Counted from the stretch's first letter, positions 7,111 to 16,196 are shown. The stretch: DNA of 22,355 nucleotides from DATBMY01 sp036554605 (GCA_036554605.1 DATBMY010000402.1:1-22355), one strand, 5' to 3'. Notes: generated by a model from the sequence alone, not told the origin. Numbers and translations: made by a program.

Positions 7111-10100
7111 TTACTTCCTGAAACTGAATAGCGGTGATAGCGATCCGTCAGGGTTTCGCACTTCGAGCGTAACGCTCTGGCCCGGCGCGATCCTGCGACC
7201 AACCTTCTTCCCCCTCAACGATGTGCCGGATTTGAAAAGCGTCTTTTGTTGCTGGCCATCCAGCAAGATCACGGCGCCCCGCTCAAACCCGCTTCCTGTT
7301 ATATCAAGGTGCTTCCCTTTTATCGTGGCGCTCGTGATCGCCGGGCCGGGCTTGATACTTGTGATGAACAGGTCGGCTACTCCGCCTCCGTAGGTTTGTT
7401 GAAATGGATTTGCTGTCGGGAAGTCTGTTGAATCGCTCACGCCCATAACGAAAAGACCGCCGCCGGAATTTGCCGCGACGGCGAAGACCGAGTCAATTCC
7501 TCCACCTCCCAGATATGTCGAATAGTCAATCGCGCCGCCCGCCGCATTAAGCCGCGCTACAAACCCGTCATAACCGCCGCCGAATATTGGATTGGCGGAA
7601 GCGGTGGTTGGAAAATTAGCCGAGCCGGTAAAGCCTGTAACGACGGCCTGGCCCGCTCCATCTACGGCGATAGCTGTCCCGCCGTCGATAAGACTGCCAC
7701 CCAGGTATGTCGAATAGATGAGCGACTCGCCCGCTGCGCTAATCTTGGTGACAAAGGCATCCGGGCCGCCGCCGCTCGTAGCCTGCGCGGCGTTAACGGT
7801 TGGGAAATTCGCGGAGTTCGTATCGCCGGTGATATAGGCATTGCCCTGATTATCGAGTCCGATGCGAAGGGCGCGGTCTTCACCGCCGCCGCCCAGATAT
7901 GTGGAATAGATCATCTGGCCGCCCGACGCGTTTAGCTTCGCAACAAATGCGTCGAAGAGCCCGCCGATACGGGTTTGTAGCGGCCGGTTGGTCGGGAAGT
8001 TGGGCGAAGTGGTCACTCCCGTCACAAAGGCGCTGCCCGACGGATCGACCGCCAGGCTGCTCGCCCCGTCGACTCCAGCGCCGCCGAGATATGTCGAATA
8101 GAGAAGCCTGGTGCCCGTGGCGTTGAGCTTAGCCACGAAAGCATCGGTCGTTCCGCCATGCGCGGTCTGAAGAGCGTTGGCGAGCGGAAAGTCCGGTGAC
8201 GTGGTGATCCCAGCGACGTAAATATTGTCGGATGAATCTACCGAGATGCTGCTGCCGTGATCGCCAAGACCGCCTCCGAGATAGGTTGAATAGATGAGCG
8301 AGCCAGCCGGATCAAGCTTCGCAACGAAGCCATCAAAGAGACCGCGATTTGTCGTTTGCAAAGCGTTGCGAGTAGGGAAGTCCGTCGAGTTAGTGAACCC
8401 GGTGACGTAGGCATTGCCCGCTCCGTCAACGGCAATGCCCGTGCAGTTATCCTGGCCGCTGCCGCCTATGTAAGTCGAATATACGAGCGCGCCCGAAGGC
8501 GTGAATTTCGCAACGAAGCCGTCCTGCTGGCCGCCGCCGAAGCCGGGCTGCGCGGCGTTGACAAGCGGAAAGTTGGACGAATCGGTAAAGCCCCCGACGT
8601 ATATGTTGCCCGCTGCGTCGACGGCTATCGAGCTGCCTTCGTCCGTGCCATTGCCTCCAAGGTAGGTTGACTGAGTCAATCGCGGCGTGGCCGCGGAGAA
8701 TTGCGTTGTCTGGTAAGCCGAGGATGAGGTTTGTACAAATCCATCGGTAATGACGGCGAGCGCCAGCACAACCGGCATGAGAATCCGGGCCAGCCTGCTC
8801 GATCGCTTCCCGCGGCGCCGGGTAAGCCCGAAGGCGGCTATTGAGATAGCGCCGAGCAAGAGCCAGATGCCGCCCATGCGGGTGAGGCTTTCAAGCCGGT
8901 CACTCGCCAATGATGCGCGCTTTGGACCATAGGTGAGCGTGATGCCGAACTCCGTGTAAAGTTCGGGGTCGCGCAGTTCCGCGCGCAAGCCGTTGAGCGT
9001 CTCGCGGAGCGCGGGGCTGCCTTTTGAAGCAAAGCTGCCGAGAAAGCCGTCAATCTCTTCAAGGTCGCCCTCGGTGAGCGTCACCGGCTCGCCCTTGACC
9101 ATTGATTCGAGAACGGGCTTGTAGCGCGCGATCATCTCGCCCGAGCGCAGCACGAGCATCGGGTTTAGCAGCATCACCTGCACCGCTTCAGACGAGAATT
9201 GGTAATAAAGCGTTATGTACTTCTGACCGCGCGGCGTGCGCGCGAGCTTCAGATCGCGGAAGCGGCGCGACAGTTCCAGCGTGCCGGTATCAGTTCTTGC
9301 CTGAGCGGTTGATCCGGAGTCACAGATAACCGGCGAGAAACCGCAGGCAATCTCAGCCGGGCAGTCATTAGAGACCTGGTGGACATAGAGTTTCTGCCCT
9401 GAAATATCTATGGTTCCGGTGCGGTAGCCGCCACCGTTTTCACCAACCACAATTGTGCAAGGACTACGGGTGCATTCGGTTAACGAACCTATCCACTCGA
9501 CCTCCTTAGTAACCTGGATGCTGCATCCGGGTGGCGCTGACACCGCGACACTAATGATTTCTAGCTCTTTTGAGACGAACTTCTCCGCGGGCGAGATCAA
9601 GTAACCGGATGAAGGACAAGCAGCGACCTCCTGGGTAACAATGAAAGGCTCCAGTACCTGGGGATTGCCTTCTCTCGAAAACCCGATAAAATCGATTCTG
9701 CCTGTCCGGGGACTGGAGCCTGAGTTGGGTCGTACCGTGTAGCTCACCACGCCGTCGCCCGACCCGCTGCGTTCCGATGTAATGTTTATCATTATTGCGT
9801 TGGACTGCCTGGCGCTCCACCGGCACCCGCTCGGAGCAGAGATCCTGAAGGTTCCCGTCCCGCCGCTGCCGGAGAAGAATTGTCCGGAGGGCAGGATAGA
9901 AAAGCGGCATTCGACGGGACTGCCGGGCAAGTAGCCTATCGTCAGGCGCAGCCGCAAGCTTTGACCCACGGTGTTGCCTAATGCGGTATGAGTCTGTAAG
10001 TCCCCATCTACGGCATTGCCCGCCGTCCGCGGGCCCGCGTTATTGCCAAGCGCCTGGAAGCTGGCGATCTGGCTGAAATATTCCACCTGCCCACCGGCGA

Positions 10101-10869
10101 ATTGTAATTCCACCTCGGCTATGTTCAGGCCCCCCCCGCCAGTAGCTACATTGTATGAGCATTCGATAGTGACGTAACGGCCGTCCGCGTTGAACGCGCC
10201 ATCGGCGTCGGAATAAAATGCGTCGTAGAACTCCAGGGCGGCTCCGCGAAAGTCGCTGTTGGCAGAGCTGAGCGGATCGGCGCGGCGCTCGGTCATCTCA
10301 GGCCCGCCCGCGGCGAAGAGGAAAGGGGTAGGCGCACTCCCTCCCGTCCGTTCCCAGAAGGTTATAGATTGCAAACCGGGAAGCAGGCGCACCGGGTCCG
10401 GTAGCTGCGATTGATCATTATCGTGAATCGTGCATGTTCCCGGTCCCTGGACGATAAACGCGGGCTGCGGGTTGCTCAGAGTCACGGTGAAGGTTTCATC
10501 CCCTTCCGCTTCGCCATCATCGACTATCGGAATCGAAATCGTCATCGACGTGACGTTGCCGGGCGGAAAAGTCACGGTTCCGCTCGCCTGTTGATAATCG
10601 GCCGGAGCAGCGGCCGTCCCGTCCGAAGTTGAGTAGTTCACCGAGGAGATGAAATCTCTTGCGCCGCCCTGGTATGTGAGACTCACGGTAAAGACGGCCT
10701 GCGGGTCTGCTCCTTCGGTCACTTCGATACTGCTGATGGAAAAGAAGGGCTGTCCCTGTGCAGCCGCTGCGCTCGCAAGAGTCACCGGCTCTAAAATCAG
10801 TGTGGAATTGATCGATACGAACAGAAATAGTATTAACGATATGGTTATTACCCGTCTTATCATTCTCAT
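7111..10869 (-). CDS. Large exported surface protein: Calx-beta, BACON-like, SBBP repeats, IPT/TIG
   Basis: This 1252-residue protein has a signal peptide (MRMIRRVITISLILFLFVSIN... to about residue 37), a Calx-beta domain at about 42-152 (VNYSTSDGTAAAPADY and IVDDGEAEGDETFTV), a region of unclear fold at about 160-322, two BACON-like modules at about 332-417 and 418-502, and a largely alpha-helical Arg/Leu-rich stretch. Two hydrophobic spans at about 666-683 and 695-710 flank the basic loop TRRRGKRSSRLAR. Seven SBBP (beta-propeller-like) repeats, each starting STYLGG or STYIGG, cover about 734-1180, and an IPT/TIG-like domain ends the protein. It is probably cell-surface or periplasmic, in adhesion or binding. 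ATG 10869 is chosen for GGGGG seven bases upstream and the signal peptide; the frame is open to 11118 but that extension overlaps the upstream gene. No enzymatic motif was seen. Confidence 0.88.
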   Translation of the reverse strand: MRMIRRVITISLILFLFVSINSTLILEPVTLASAAAAQGQPFFSISSIEVTEGADPQAVFTVSLTYQGGARDFISSVNYSTSDGTAAAPADYQQASGTVTFPPGNVTSMTISIPIVDDGEAEGDETFTVTLSNPQPAFIVQGPGTCTIHDNDQSQLPDPVRLLPGLQSITFWERTGGSAPTPFLFAAGGPEMTERRADPLSSANSDFRGAALEFYDAFYSDADGAFNADGRYVTIECSYNVATGGGGLNIAEVELQFAGGQVEYFSQIASFQALGNNAGPRTAGNAVDGDLQTHTALGNTVGQSLRLRLTIGYLPGSPVECRFSILPSGQFFSGSGGTGTFRISAPSGCRWSARQSNAIMINITSERSGSGDGVVSYTVRPNSGSSPRTGRIDFIGFSREGNPQVLEPFIVTQEVAACPSSGYLISPAEKFVSKELEIISVAVSAPPGCSIQVTKEVEWIGSLTECTRSPCTIVVGENGGGYRTGTIDISGQKLYVHQVSNDCPAEIACGFSPVICDSGSTAQARTDTGTLELSRRFRDLKLARTPRGQKYITLYYQFSSEAVQVMLLNPMLVLRSGEMIARYKPVLESMVKGEPVTLTEGDLEEIDGFLGSFASKGSPALRETLNGLRAELRDPELYTEFGITLTYGPKRASLASDRLESLTRMGGIWLLLGAISIAAFGLTRRRGKRSSRLARILMPVVLALAVITDGFVQTSSSAYQTTQFSAATPRLTQSTYLGGNGTDEGSSIAVDAAGNIYVGGFTDSSNFPLVNAAQPGFGGGQQDGFVAKFTPSGALVYSTYIGGSGQDNCTGIAVDGAGNAYVTGFTNSTDFPTRNALQTTNRGLFDGFVAKLDPAGSLIYSTYLGGGLGDHGSSISVDSSDNIYVAGITTSPDFPLANALQTAHGGTTDAFVAKLNATGTRLLYSTYLGGAGVDGASSLAVDPSGSAFVTGVTTSPNFPTNRPLQTRIGGLFDAFVAKLNASGGQMIYSTYLGGGGEDRALRIGLDNQGNAYITGDTNSANFPTVNAAQATSGGGPDAFVTKISAAGESLIYSTYLGGSLIDGGTAIAVDGAGQAVVTGFTGSANFPTTASANPIFGGGYDGFVARLNAAGGAIDYSTYLGGGGIDSVFAVAANSGGGLFVMGVSDSTDFPTANPFQQTYGGGVADLFITSIKPGPAITSATIKGKHLDITGSGFERGAVILLDGQQQKTLFKSGTSLRGKKVGRRIAPGQSVTLEVRNPDGSLSPLFSFRK
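7333..8670 (-). repeat. Seven tandem SBBP coding repeats, about 64 codons each
   Basis: On the minus strand the motif Ser-Thr-Tyr-(Leu/Ile)-Gly-Gly recurs seven times, the first at 8670 and the last at 7521, a mean spacing of about 192 bases. Each unit contains D-x-x-G-N-x-Y-V-x-G, then N/D-F-P, then DAFVAKL or DGFVAKL. The DNA copies are diverged, so the array is old rather than a recent slippage product. Seven units fit a beta-propeller count, which supports a closed propeller. Confidence 0.85.
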
Positions 10870-10902
10870 CTTTTTGCCCCCAGTTTGCTTAATGAAGATA
10901 GG

Positions 10903-10959
10903 GACCACCGGCGAGCACCCCTCTCTACATCGGTCATAGATCTGTGCTCGCCGGTGGTC
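10903..10959. promoter_or_regulatory. Strong intercistronic hairpin (16-bp perfect stem)
   Basis: GACCACCGGCGAGCAC at 10903-10918 is perfectly repeated in inverse as GTGCTCGCCGGTGGTC at 10944-10959, with a 25-base loop. On the minus strand it begins 4 bases after the stop of the 10964-11605 gene and ends about 20 bases before the ribosome site of the surface-protein gene. On the plus strand it is followed by TTTT (a short U-tract), but no plus-strand gene ends here. On the minus strand, where genes are read, no U-tract follows. It may therefore be a 3'-end or stability element dividing the two cistrons, or a weak terminator. Confidence 0.7.
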
Positions 10960-10963
10960 TTTT

Positions 10964-11605
10964 CTACGGCTGATGGATTGATACCTGCAAGTTGGCGCAG
11001 GTGTTTGGAGGACAGCCTCCGTTAAACATGCTGAGTTGTTGCGCGAGAGTCTGAGGATCATCCGATATCGCCGGGCCATGCGTACGGACGACGAAATGTA
11101 TCTCAGCCTTTTTGGCATTGAGCAGTCCGGGGCCGGTGAAAGCGCCCGTCGTGTCGCCTTCAGCCTTGAACGCGCCGAAATCGGCCGTGCCGTCTGCTCC
11201 TACGATCCGGCCCGTGGCGTTGACGAGCGAGGGCTGCACCTCGGGGTTCGACAGATCGGCAACACTGCAAGGCGTGGTAGCGCACTTCTTAGGATTATTG
11301 AAGAAGACCCACCAGGCAGTCGCGACCGTTCCGGGCGTAAGCCCGGCCGCGTGCAGCGACATATAGACTCCGTCGCTGCTTCTCGCAAGCATTGAGCCGC
11401 CGGCAGGGATTAGAGCCTGACCTGAGAAGGTCAGCAGAGGCGAAACGCTGATCCTGGGCTTCTCGCTCGCCCCGTTGTTAGCTGCGTCTATATGAAGATT
11501 TTGCCCTGATGCATCTTGCGCGTTCGATGTTGAAACGAGCATGGCGGGCGCGAGAATAATAAGACAGCTCAGGATCGCTACACGGCCATAAAGCAGTCTG
11601 TTCAT
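10964..11605 (-). CDS. Exported protein of unknown function, four cysteines
   Basis: I do not recognise a named family with confidence. The 213-residue product starts with a Sec signal peptide (hydrophobic core ILSCLIILAPAMLV, likely cleavage after SNA at about residue 29). The mature part looks beta-rich and contains GGSMLARSSDGVYMSL, GTVATAWWVFFNNPKKC, and a late IHFVVRTHGP segment loosely reminiscent of CHRD-type domains. Two Cys pairs (KKCATTPC and GGCPPNTC) could form disulphides. GGAGG lies 13 bases upstream of ATG 11605, slightly long for a ribosome site. It precedes the large surface protein on the same strand, separated by a hairpin, so the two may be co-expressed. It faces the kinase gene divergently across a 181-base region. 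A periplasmic or secreted structural or binding role is only a guess. Confidence 0.8.
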   Translation of the reverse strand: MNRLLYGRVAILSCLIILAPAMLVSTSNAQDASGQNLHIDAANNGASEKPRISVSPLLTFSGQALIPAGGSMLARSSDGVYMSLHAAGLTPGTVATAWWVFFNNPKKCATTPCSVADLSNPEVQPSLVNATGRIVGADGTADFGAFKAEGDTTGAFTGPGLLNAKKAEIHFVVRTHGPAISDDPQTLAQQLSMFNGGCPPNTCANLQVSIHQP

Positions 11606-11719
11606 AATCTATTTCAAACCTCCATCGAGTTTTTTGATCGAAACCTGCTCTATCTTGTTAATCGAGATTTCGGGCAAAAGCGTATCACCGGCTTGAGATA
11701 TTCTCGCGGGAGTTTATTT

Positions 11720-11748
11720 TTGAAGCCGCTTGCGGAGGGTGTTATAAT
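11720..11748 (+). promoter_or_regulatory. Sigma70-like promoter with extended -10 for the kinase gene
   Basis: TTGAAG at 11720-11725 and TATAAT at 11743-11748 are separated by 17 bases, and TG at 11740-11741 adds an extended -10 (TGTTATAAT). Transcription would start near 11755, leaving about a 32-base leader before the kinase ATG at 11787. This is the clearest promoter in the window. The remainder of 11606-11742 would also hold the minus-strand promoter of the divergent exported-protein gene, which I could not place. Confidence 0.7.
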
Positions 11749-11786
11749 CTGGCCCGCGTCAATTCTCGTCGGAATTCTCTGATGTT

Positions 11787-14438
11787 ATGACTCCTGAACT
11801 CTGGCAAAAAGTTGACCGCCTGCTAGGGCTTTCGCTCGACCTCGATCCACAAAAACGCGTGGAATTTCTCGACGACGCCTGTGAGGGGGATGACCTATTG
11901 CGCAGGGAGGTCGAGTCTCTGCTATCGGCGCACGACTCCGCCGGTGGTTTCATAGAAGAGCTCCCGAGCGAAGAGGTGATCGAGCTTTTTAGCGGCTCGC
12001 AAGAGAGCCTGAGCGAGGGCGAAACGGTCGGCCATTATGAGGTTATCTCTCGCATAGGCGCTGGCGGGATGGGAGAGATCTATCTGGCCGAGGACACGCG
12101 GCTGGGTCGAAGAGTAGCGCTCAAGCTCCTGCCCGAGCATTTGACTCAGGATAGAATCAGGCTGCGGCGGTTCGAACAGGAGGCGCGCGCGGTTGCTGCG
12201 CTGTCGCACCCTAACGTCTGTATGATCCACGAGATGGTCGAGGCCAAAGAGGATCGCCCTTGCATAGTGATGGAGTATGTCGAAGGCGACACGCTTCGAG
12301 AGCGCATGGCGGGAGAGCGGATAAAGTGGAGCGAGGCGCTCGATATAACTATACAGGTAGCGGCCGCGCTGGAGGGCGCGCATCGGGCCGGTATCATCCA
12401 CCGTGACATCAAGCCGGAAAACATAATGCTCAGGCGCGATGGATACGTAAAGGTGCTGGATTTCGGGCTGGCGAAACTGGCCGAGGATCAATTTGCCGCC
12501 GCCGATAGCAGGGCGCAGACAATTGAGATGATAAGCACCGAAGCAGGTCTGGTGATGGGCACGGTGAGCTATATGTCGCCCGAGCAAGCGCGCGGGCTTG
12601 CGGTCGACACCCGAACCGATATATGGAGCATGGGCGTGGTGCTCTATGAGATGATAGCTGGAAAGCGCCCGTTCGCCGGCGAAACCAACAGCGATATCGT
12701 CGCCTCGCTTCTGACCGCCGAGCCGCCGCCCTTAAGCCCGCACGTATCTGGAACTCCGCCGGAGATTGAGCGAATAATCGGCAAATGCCTGATGAAGGAT
12801 CGTGACGCACGCTATCAATCGGCGGCGCAACTGATAGATGATCTCAAAAGCGCCGGGCAAGAACTCAAGCCGGAGGCGGCGGGCGCGGCGGTGAAAAGCA
12901 GCGGCCGCGGCGCAACCTACGCGACCCGGCGCGTGCTGCTCTTTTCGGCTCTGGCGCTCGTGGCGGTCGCGGCGATTATATACGCATGGCTAATGCGCGC
13001 AAGGCCAGTAACCCTCCAGCCCGAAGTCAAATCGCTTGCGGTGTTGCCCTTCAAATCGCTCAACGCGGAAGCGAGCGATCATTACCTGGGGCTCGGCATC
13101 GCCGATTCGATTATCACCAGAACGAGCAGTATGGGATCGCTCATCGTGCGCCCCACGAGCGCGGTGCGAGGTTATCACGATCAGCAGACAGATCCGCTTG
13201 AGGCCGCCCGGCAATTGCAGGTCGATGCGGTGCTCGATGGATCGGTCCAGCGCGTGGGCGATCACTTGCGAGTAAGTTTAAATCTGCTCAGGGCGCGCGA
13301 CGGCGTCTCGCTGTGGGCGAACACATTCGACCGGGAGATGAAGGATGCCTTCGCGCTCCAGGATGACATCTCGCTCGATGTCGTCAAGGCTCTCAAGCTG
13401 ACATTGACCGCGAGCGAAGAGCGACAGTTCGCACGACACCCGACGGAGAATGCGGAAGCTTACGATTATTACTTGCGCGGCCGCTATTATCTGACCAGGG
13501 AGAGCGCGGGAGATTCCAAAACGGCATTGACCATGTTCGAGCGCGCCACGGCGCTCGACCCTTCTTTTGCGCTGGCGCATGCCGGGGTGGCCGACGCGTC
13601 CACCCGCATATTCTTCGGCGTAGATACGGACAAGACATATGAGGAGAAAGCTTTTGTCGCGTTGGAAAAGGCCCTCGCCCTCGACCCGAATCTAGCGGAG
13701 GCATACGTTATACGCGCCAATCTGAGCTGGAATATCGCCAACGGGTTTCCTCACGAAAAGGCGTTCAGGGAGCACCAGCGCGCCCTTGCAATCAACCCCA
13801 ACCTCGTGAGCGCGCACGCTTCGCTGGCCGGACATATCATTCACATAGGATTGCTTGACCGGGCGATGGATGCGGCGCAGACCGCGCTCAGGCTTGACCC
13901 GGATAACCGGTTTGCAGAGATGCGCATCGCGCGCATTTACTGGCATCAACAAAAATATGAGCAGGCCCTTGCCCTGTACGAAAAGTCGGCACATGGGGGA
14001 TTTTTTGCTGAGAAGGCGTTGACGCTCTGGCATCTGGGCCGAAAAGATGAGGCGTTCGACGAAGTGGAAAAAAGTTTGAAGCAGCCCTCGCTCCGCAGAG
14101 GCTCTCGTGCCGATATTCACTCCGTCTTTGCCATCCTGCTGGCCGACTCGGGGCGGCGGCAGGAGGCCAACGAGCAGATACGTCTCGCGATTAAGAATGG
14201 GGAAGGGATGTCACATTTCCATCATGCCGCGTTCAGCATCGCCTGCGCATATGCCTTGATGGGCGAAAAACAGCTGGCCCTGAAATGGCTTGAGAATACG
14301 GCCGAGCAGGGCATGCCCTGCTACCCGCTGTTCAACACGGAGCCGGCGCTGAACAATCTTAGGGACGACCCGCGCTTCGCGGATTTTATGGAGAAGATAA
14401 GAAAGCAATATGAAGGCTACCTGCGCGAGCTTGGATGA
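11787..14438 (+). CDS. Transmembrane Ser/Thr protein kinase with TolB-like and TPR C-terminus
   Basis: This 883-residue Hanks-type kinase has an N-terminal acidobacterial-style leader (about 1-80), a kinase domain at about 84-350, a transmembrane helix at about 381-402, and an extracytoplasmic part with a TolB/FlgO-like domain (about 415-540, starting VKSLAVLPFKSL) and at least five TPR-like repeats (about 555-830). All catalytic features are present: glycine loop GAGGMG at 91-96, ATP-binding Lys113, Glu132, catalytic HRDIKPEN at 205-212 with Asp207, DFG at 225-227, and SPE at 264-266. It should phosphorylate cytoplasmic proteins in response to a signal sensed outside. The gene has a strong promoter at 11720-11748 and only a weak ribosome site. 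It converges with the 14451 gene with 12 bases between stops. It may work with the ECF sigma factor at 6499, but this is inferred from family habit, not shown here. Confidence 0.95.
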   Translation: MTPELWQKVDRLLGLSLDLDPQKRVEFLDDACEGDDLLRREVESLLSAHDSAGGFIEELPSEEVIELFSGSQESLSEGETVGHYEVISRIGAGGMGEIYLAEDTRLGRRVALKLLPEHLTQDRIRLRRFEQEARAVAALSHPNVCMIHEMVEAKEDRPCIVMEYVEGDTLRERMAGERIKWSEALDITIQVAAALEGAHRAGIIHRDIKPENIMLRRDGYVKVLDFGLAKLAEDQFAAADSRAQTIEMISTEAGLVMGTVSYMSPEQARGLAVDTRTDIWSMGVVLYEMIAGKRPFAGETNSDIVASLLTAEPPPLSPHVSGTPPEIERIIGKCLMKDRDARYQSAAQLIDDLKSAGQELKPEAAGAAVKSSGRGATYATRRVLLFSALALVAVAAIIYAWLMRARPVTLQPEVKSLAVLPFKSLNAEASDHYLGLGIADSIITRTSSMGSLIVRPTSAVRGYHDQQTDPLEAARQLQVDAVLDGSVQRVGDHLRVSLNLLRARDGVSLWANTFDREMKDAFALQDDISLDVVKALKLTLTASEERQFARHPTENAEAYDYYLRGRYYLTRESAGDSKTALTMFERATALDPSFALAHAGVADASTRIFFGVDTDKTYEEKAFVALEKALALDPNLAEAYVIRANLSWNIANGFPHEKAFREHQRALAINPNLVSAHASLAGHIIHIGLLDRAMDAAQTALRLDPDNRFAEMRIARIYWHQQKYEQALALYEKSAHGGFFAEKALTLWHLGRKDEAFDEVEKSLKQPSLRRGSRADIHSVFAILLADSGRRQEANEQIRLAIKNGEGMSHFHHAAFSIACAYALMGEKQLALKWLENTAEQGMPCYPLFNTEPALNNLRDDPRFADFMEKIRKQYEGYLRELG

Positions 14439-14450
14439 TAGCCCCGTCAT

Positions 14451-16196
14451 CTAATCCGTTTGATCGAGTATCAGAGCTTTTTGCGCCTCGGCCCATCGCC
14501 TGAGAAGACCCCGGTATGCCGTTACTCGCTCCGGATGAGAATCCGACAGGTCATTCGTCTCATCCGCGTCCCGGCACAGGTCGTATAACTTCGCCCGCCC
14601 CGATTCGATCTCGTCAATAAACTTCCAGCAGCCATCGCGCAGCCCCATAAGGCCGAGAGAATAATCGGTATAGAAGAGCGCCATCGCAGGCTTTGCCTCA
14701 AGCGCGGAGACGCCCTGGTAACCCGCCGGTTGCGGCAGGCCAAGCAGGTCGAGGACCGTCGGCGCGGTATCTATCAGGCTGATAGTCTTTGCCACGCGCA
14801 CTTGCTGAGTGATAAGACCCGGCGAAGCGATCAAATAAGGAACGCGTATGTTCTCTTCGTAAAGAAAGAGCGAATGGCCGTAGTTGCCTTCGTGCTGGCC
14901 GAATGCCTGGCCGTGATCGCCGAAAATAATAAAAAGTGTGTTGGGGTAAAGGCCGCGCTCGCGCAATCCGTCAAGCAACAGGCCGAGCGAAGCATCCGCG
15001 TAATGTAGCGCGTTCAGGTAGCGATCCGGCTCTTCTTGCTCGGGGAACGGGCCGGGCTCGGGCGTTTCATAAGGGTGATGGCCCGCGATAGGCAAGTAGG
15101 TCAGGAAAAACTGCTCGCCGCGTGGAAGCGAATCCATCCAGGCCAGCGCCCGCTTTACGGTTGACTCCTCGTCCACGCCGAAACTGGATTCGTGATTTCC
15201 ACCGATGGCGCCCGCGTCCTCAAGGACTTCATAGCCCCGATTCTCGACGACCGCGTCCATACCAAGATACATAAACCGGCCGGAATGAAAGAGCGCCGTG
15301 CGGTATCCCGCATTCTTTAAAACGGAGGCGACTGATGCGGTCGCGATGCTCGAATAACTTTCGGTTTTTGTATCCATCGCCGGGTAGCGCGAGCAGAGGG
15401 TTGAGAAGAGGGCCTTGATGCTTTCTGGATAGACCGCGTAAGCCTCTTCAAAGACCAGCGCTGTCTCCGAGAGTTTCGTAAGATTTGGCATTGGATCTCT
15501 GCTCGCGCCGTATGGGAGCAAATAGCGGGCTCCGGCCGATTCAAGCACTATCAGGACCACGTTTCGCCCCGCCGCGGACGCGCGCCACCCGGATAGATCT
15601 TCGCCAGTGGTAAGGGGGGGCAGAGGGCTTGCCCGCCAATCTTTTTCGACCTCAACGCCCGCGACACTTGCGGGTAGGCGCGGCATCGCGGTTGTTACAA
15701 GCGCCATCAGCGGGTTGCGATAGAGCCCGATCGTTTCGACGCGCGAAGAGGCGAACGGGCCAGCTACCACCACGACGAGCGCGGCTAAGACGAGCGCGGG
15801 ACGGCTCCGAACATCGAAGCGATTGAGAAGCCATGGAAGCGCGGCGGCGACAATCAGGATTAGCAACATCAAAGCGATGTTTCCGGGCGTGGCGTGATGT
15901 TTGATCGAATCCGAGAGCGTCCCGCCCGCGGCTCCTATCATCGGCCAGGTTAGCGGCGAGGAGAGCAGACGGGCGATCGGGACATTTATCGCTACGTACA
16001 AGACCGCCGCGCCGTAGAGCATCCAGCCTACCCACGCCCGCCTGATCGCAAGATCGAGCAAGCCAAACAGAAGCGCGACCAGAACGTCCTGCCAGAAATA
16101 TGCGATGAGCCCCCAGGCTGAAAGCTCCGCGGGGCGCCCGGCCACCACCGCGAGCTTCGCTATTAGGAATACGCCGAGCAGGGCAAGCGCCTTCAT
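14451..16196 (-). CDS. Membrane LtaS/MdoB-like phosphotransferase or sulfatase
   Basis: This 581-residue protein has about five N-terminal membrane spans (roughly residues 2-18, 28-50, 57-72, 106-124, 133-148) and an extracytoplasmic alkaline-phosphatase-superfamily (sulfatase) domain from about 210. Likely metal ligands are Glu219 (VLESAG), Asp427 and His428 (FGDHGQ), with His373/His374 (GHHPY) and His441 (YGHSLF) nearby. The nucleophile position appears to be Ser259 in PESIKALFS; the spacing from Glu219 to Ser259 to Asp427 resembles the Glu-Thr-Asp spacing of lipoteichoic acid synthase LtaS. A classical Cys-x-Pro-x-Arg formylglycine motif is absent. It may transfer phosphoglycerol or another head group to envelope material. 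ATG 16196 overlaps the preceding stop as ATGA and has GGTGAG just upstream; the longer frame to 16265 lies inside the upstream gene. Last gene of a three-gene operon. Confidence 0.88.
   Translation of the reverse strand: MKALALLGVFLIAKLAVVAGRPAELSAWGLIAYFWQDVLVALLFGLLDLAIRRAWVGWMLYGAAVLYVAINVPIARLLSSPLTWPMIGAAGGTLSDSIKHHATPGNIALMLLILIVAAALPWLLNRFDVRSRPALVLAALVVVVAGPFASSRVETIGLYRNPLMALVTTAMPRLPASVAGVEVEKDWRASPLPPLTTGEDLSGWRASAAGRNVVLIVLESAGARYLLPYGASRDPMPNLTKLSETALVFEEAYAVYPESIKALFSTLCSRYPAMDTKTESYSSIATASVASVLKNAGYRTALFHSGRFMYLGMDAVVENRGYEVLEDAGAIGGNHESSFGVDEESTVKRALAWMDSLPRGEQFFLTYLPIAGHHPYETPEPGPFPEQEEPDRYLNALHYADASLGLLLDGLRERGLYPNTLFIIFGDHGQAFGQHEGNYGHSLFLYEENIRVPYLIASPGLITQQVRVAKTISLIDTAPTVLDLLGLPQPAGYQGVSALEAKPAMALFYTDYSLGLMGLRDGCWKFIDEIESGRAKLYDLCRDADETNDLSDSHPERVTAYRGLLRRWAEAQKALILDQTD

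Noticed and set aside
7333..8670. Regularly spaced repeats that might suggest a CRISPR array
   Set aside because: The period is about 192 bases, copies are diverged, and the units translate to SBBP repeats.
10870..11118. N-terminal extension of the surface-protein reading frame to 11118
   Set aside because: The extra 83 residues precede a clear signal peptide, overlap the upstream exported-protein gene and include the hairpin; a good ribosome site supports ATG 10869.
11922..12587. 221-residue minus-strand reading frame inside the kinase gene
   Set aside because: Antisense to intact kinase motifs; no ribosome site or recognisable domain.
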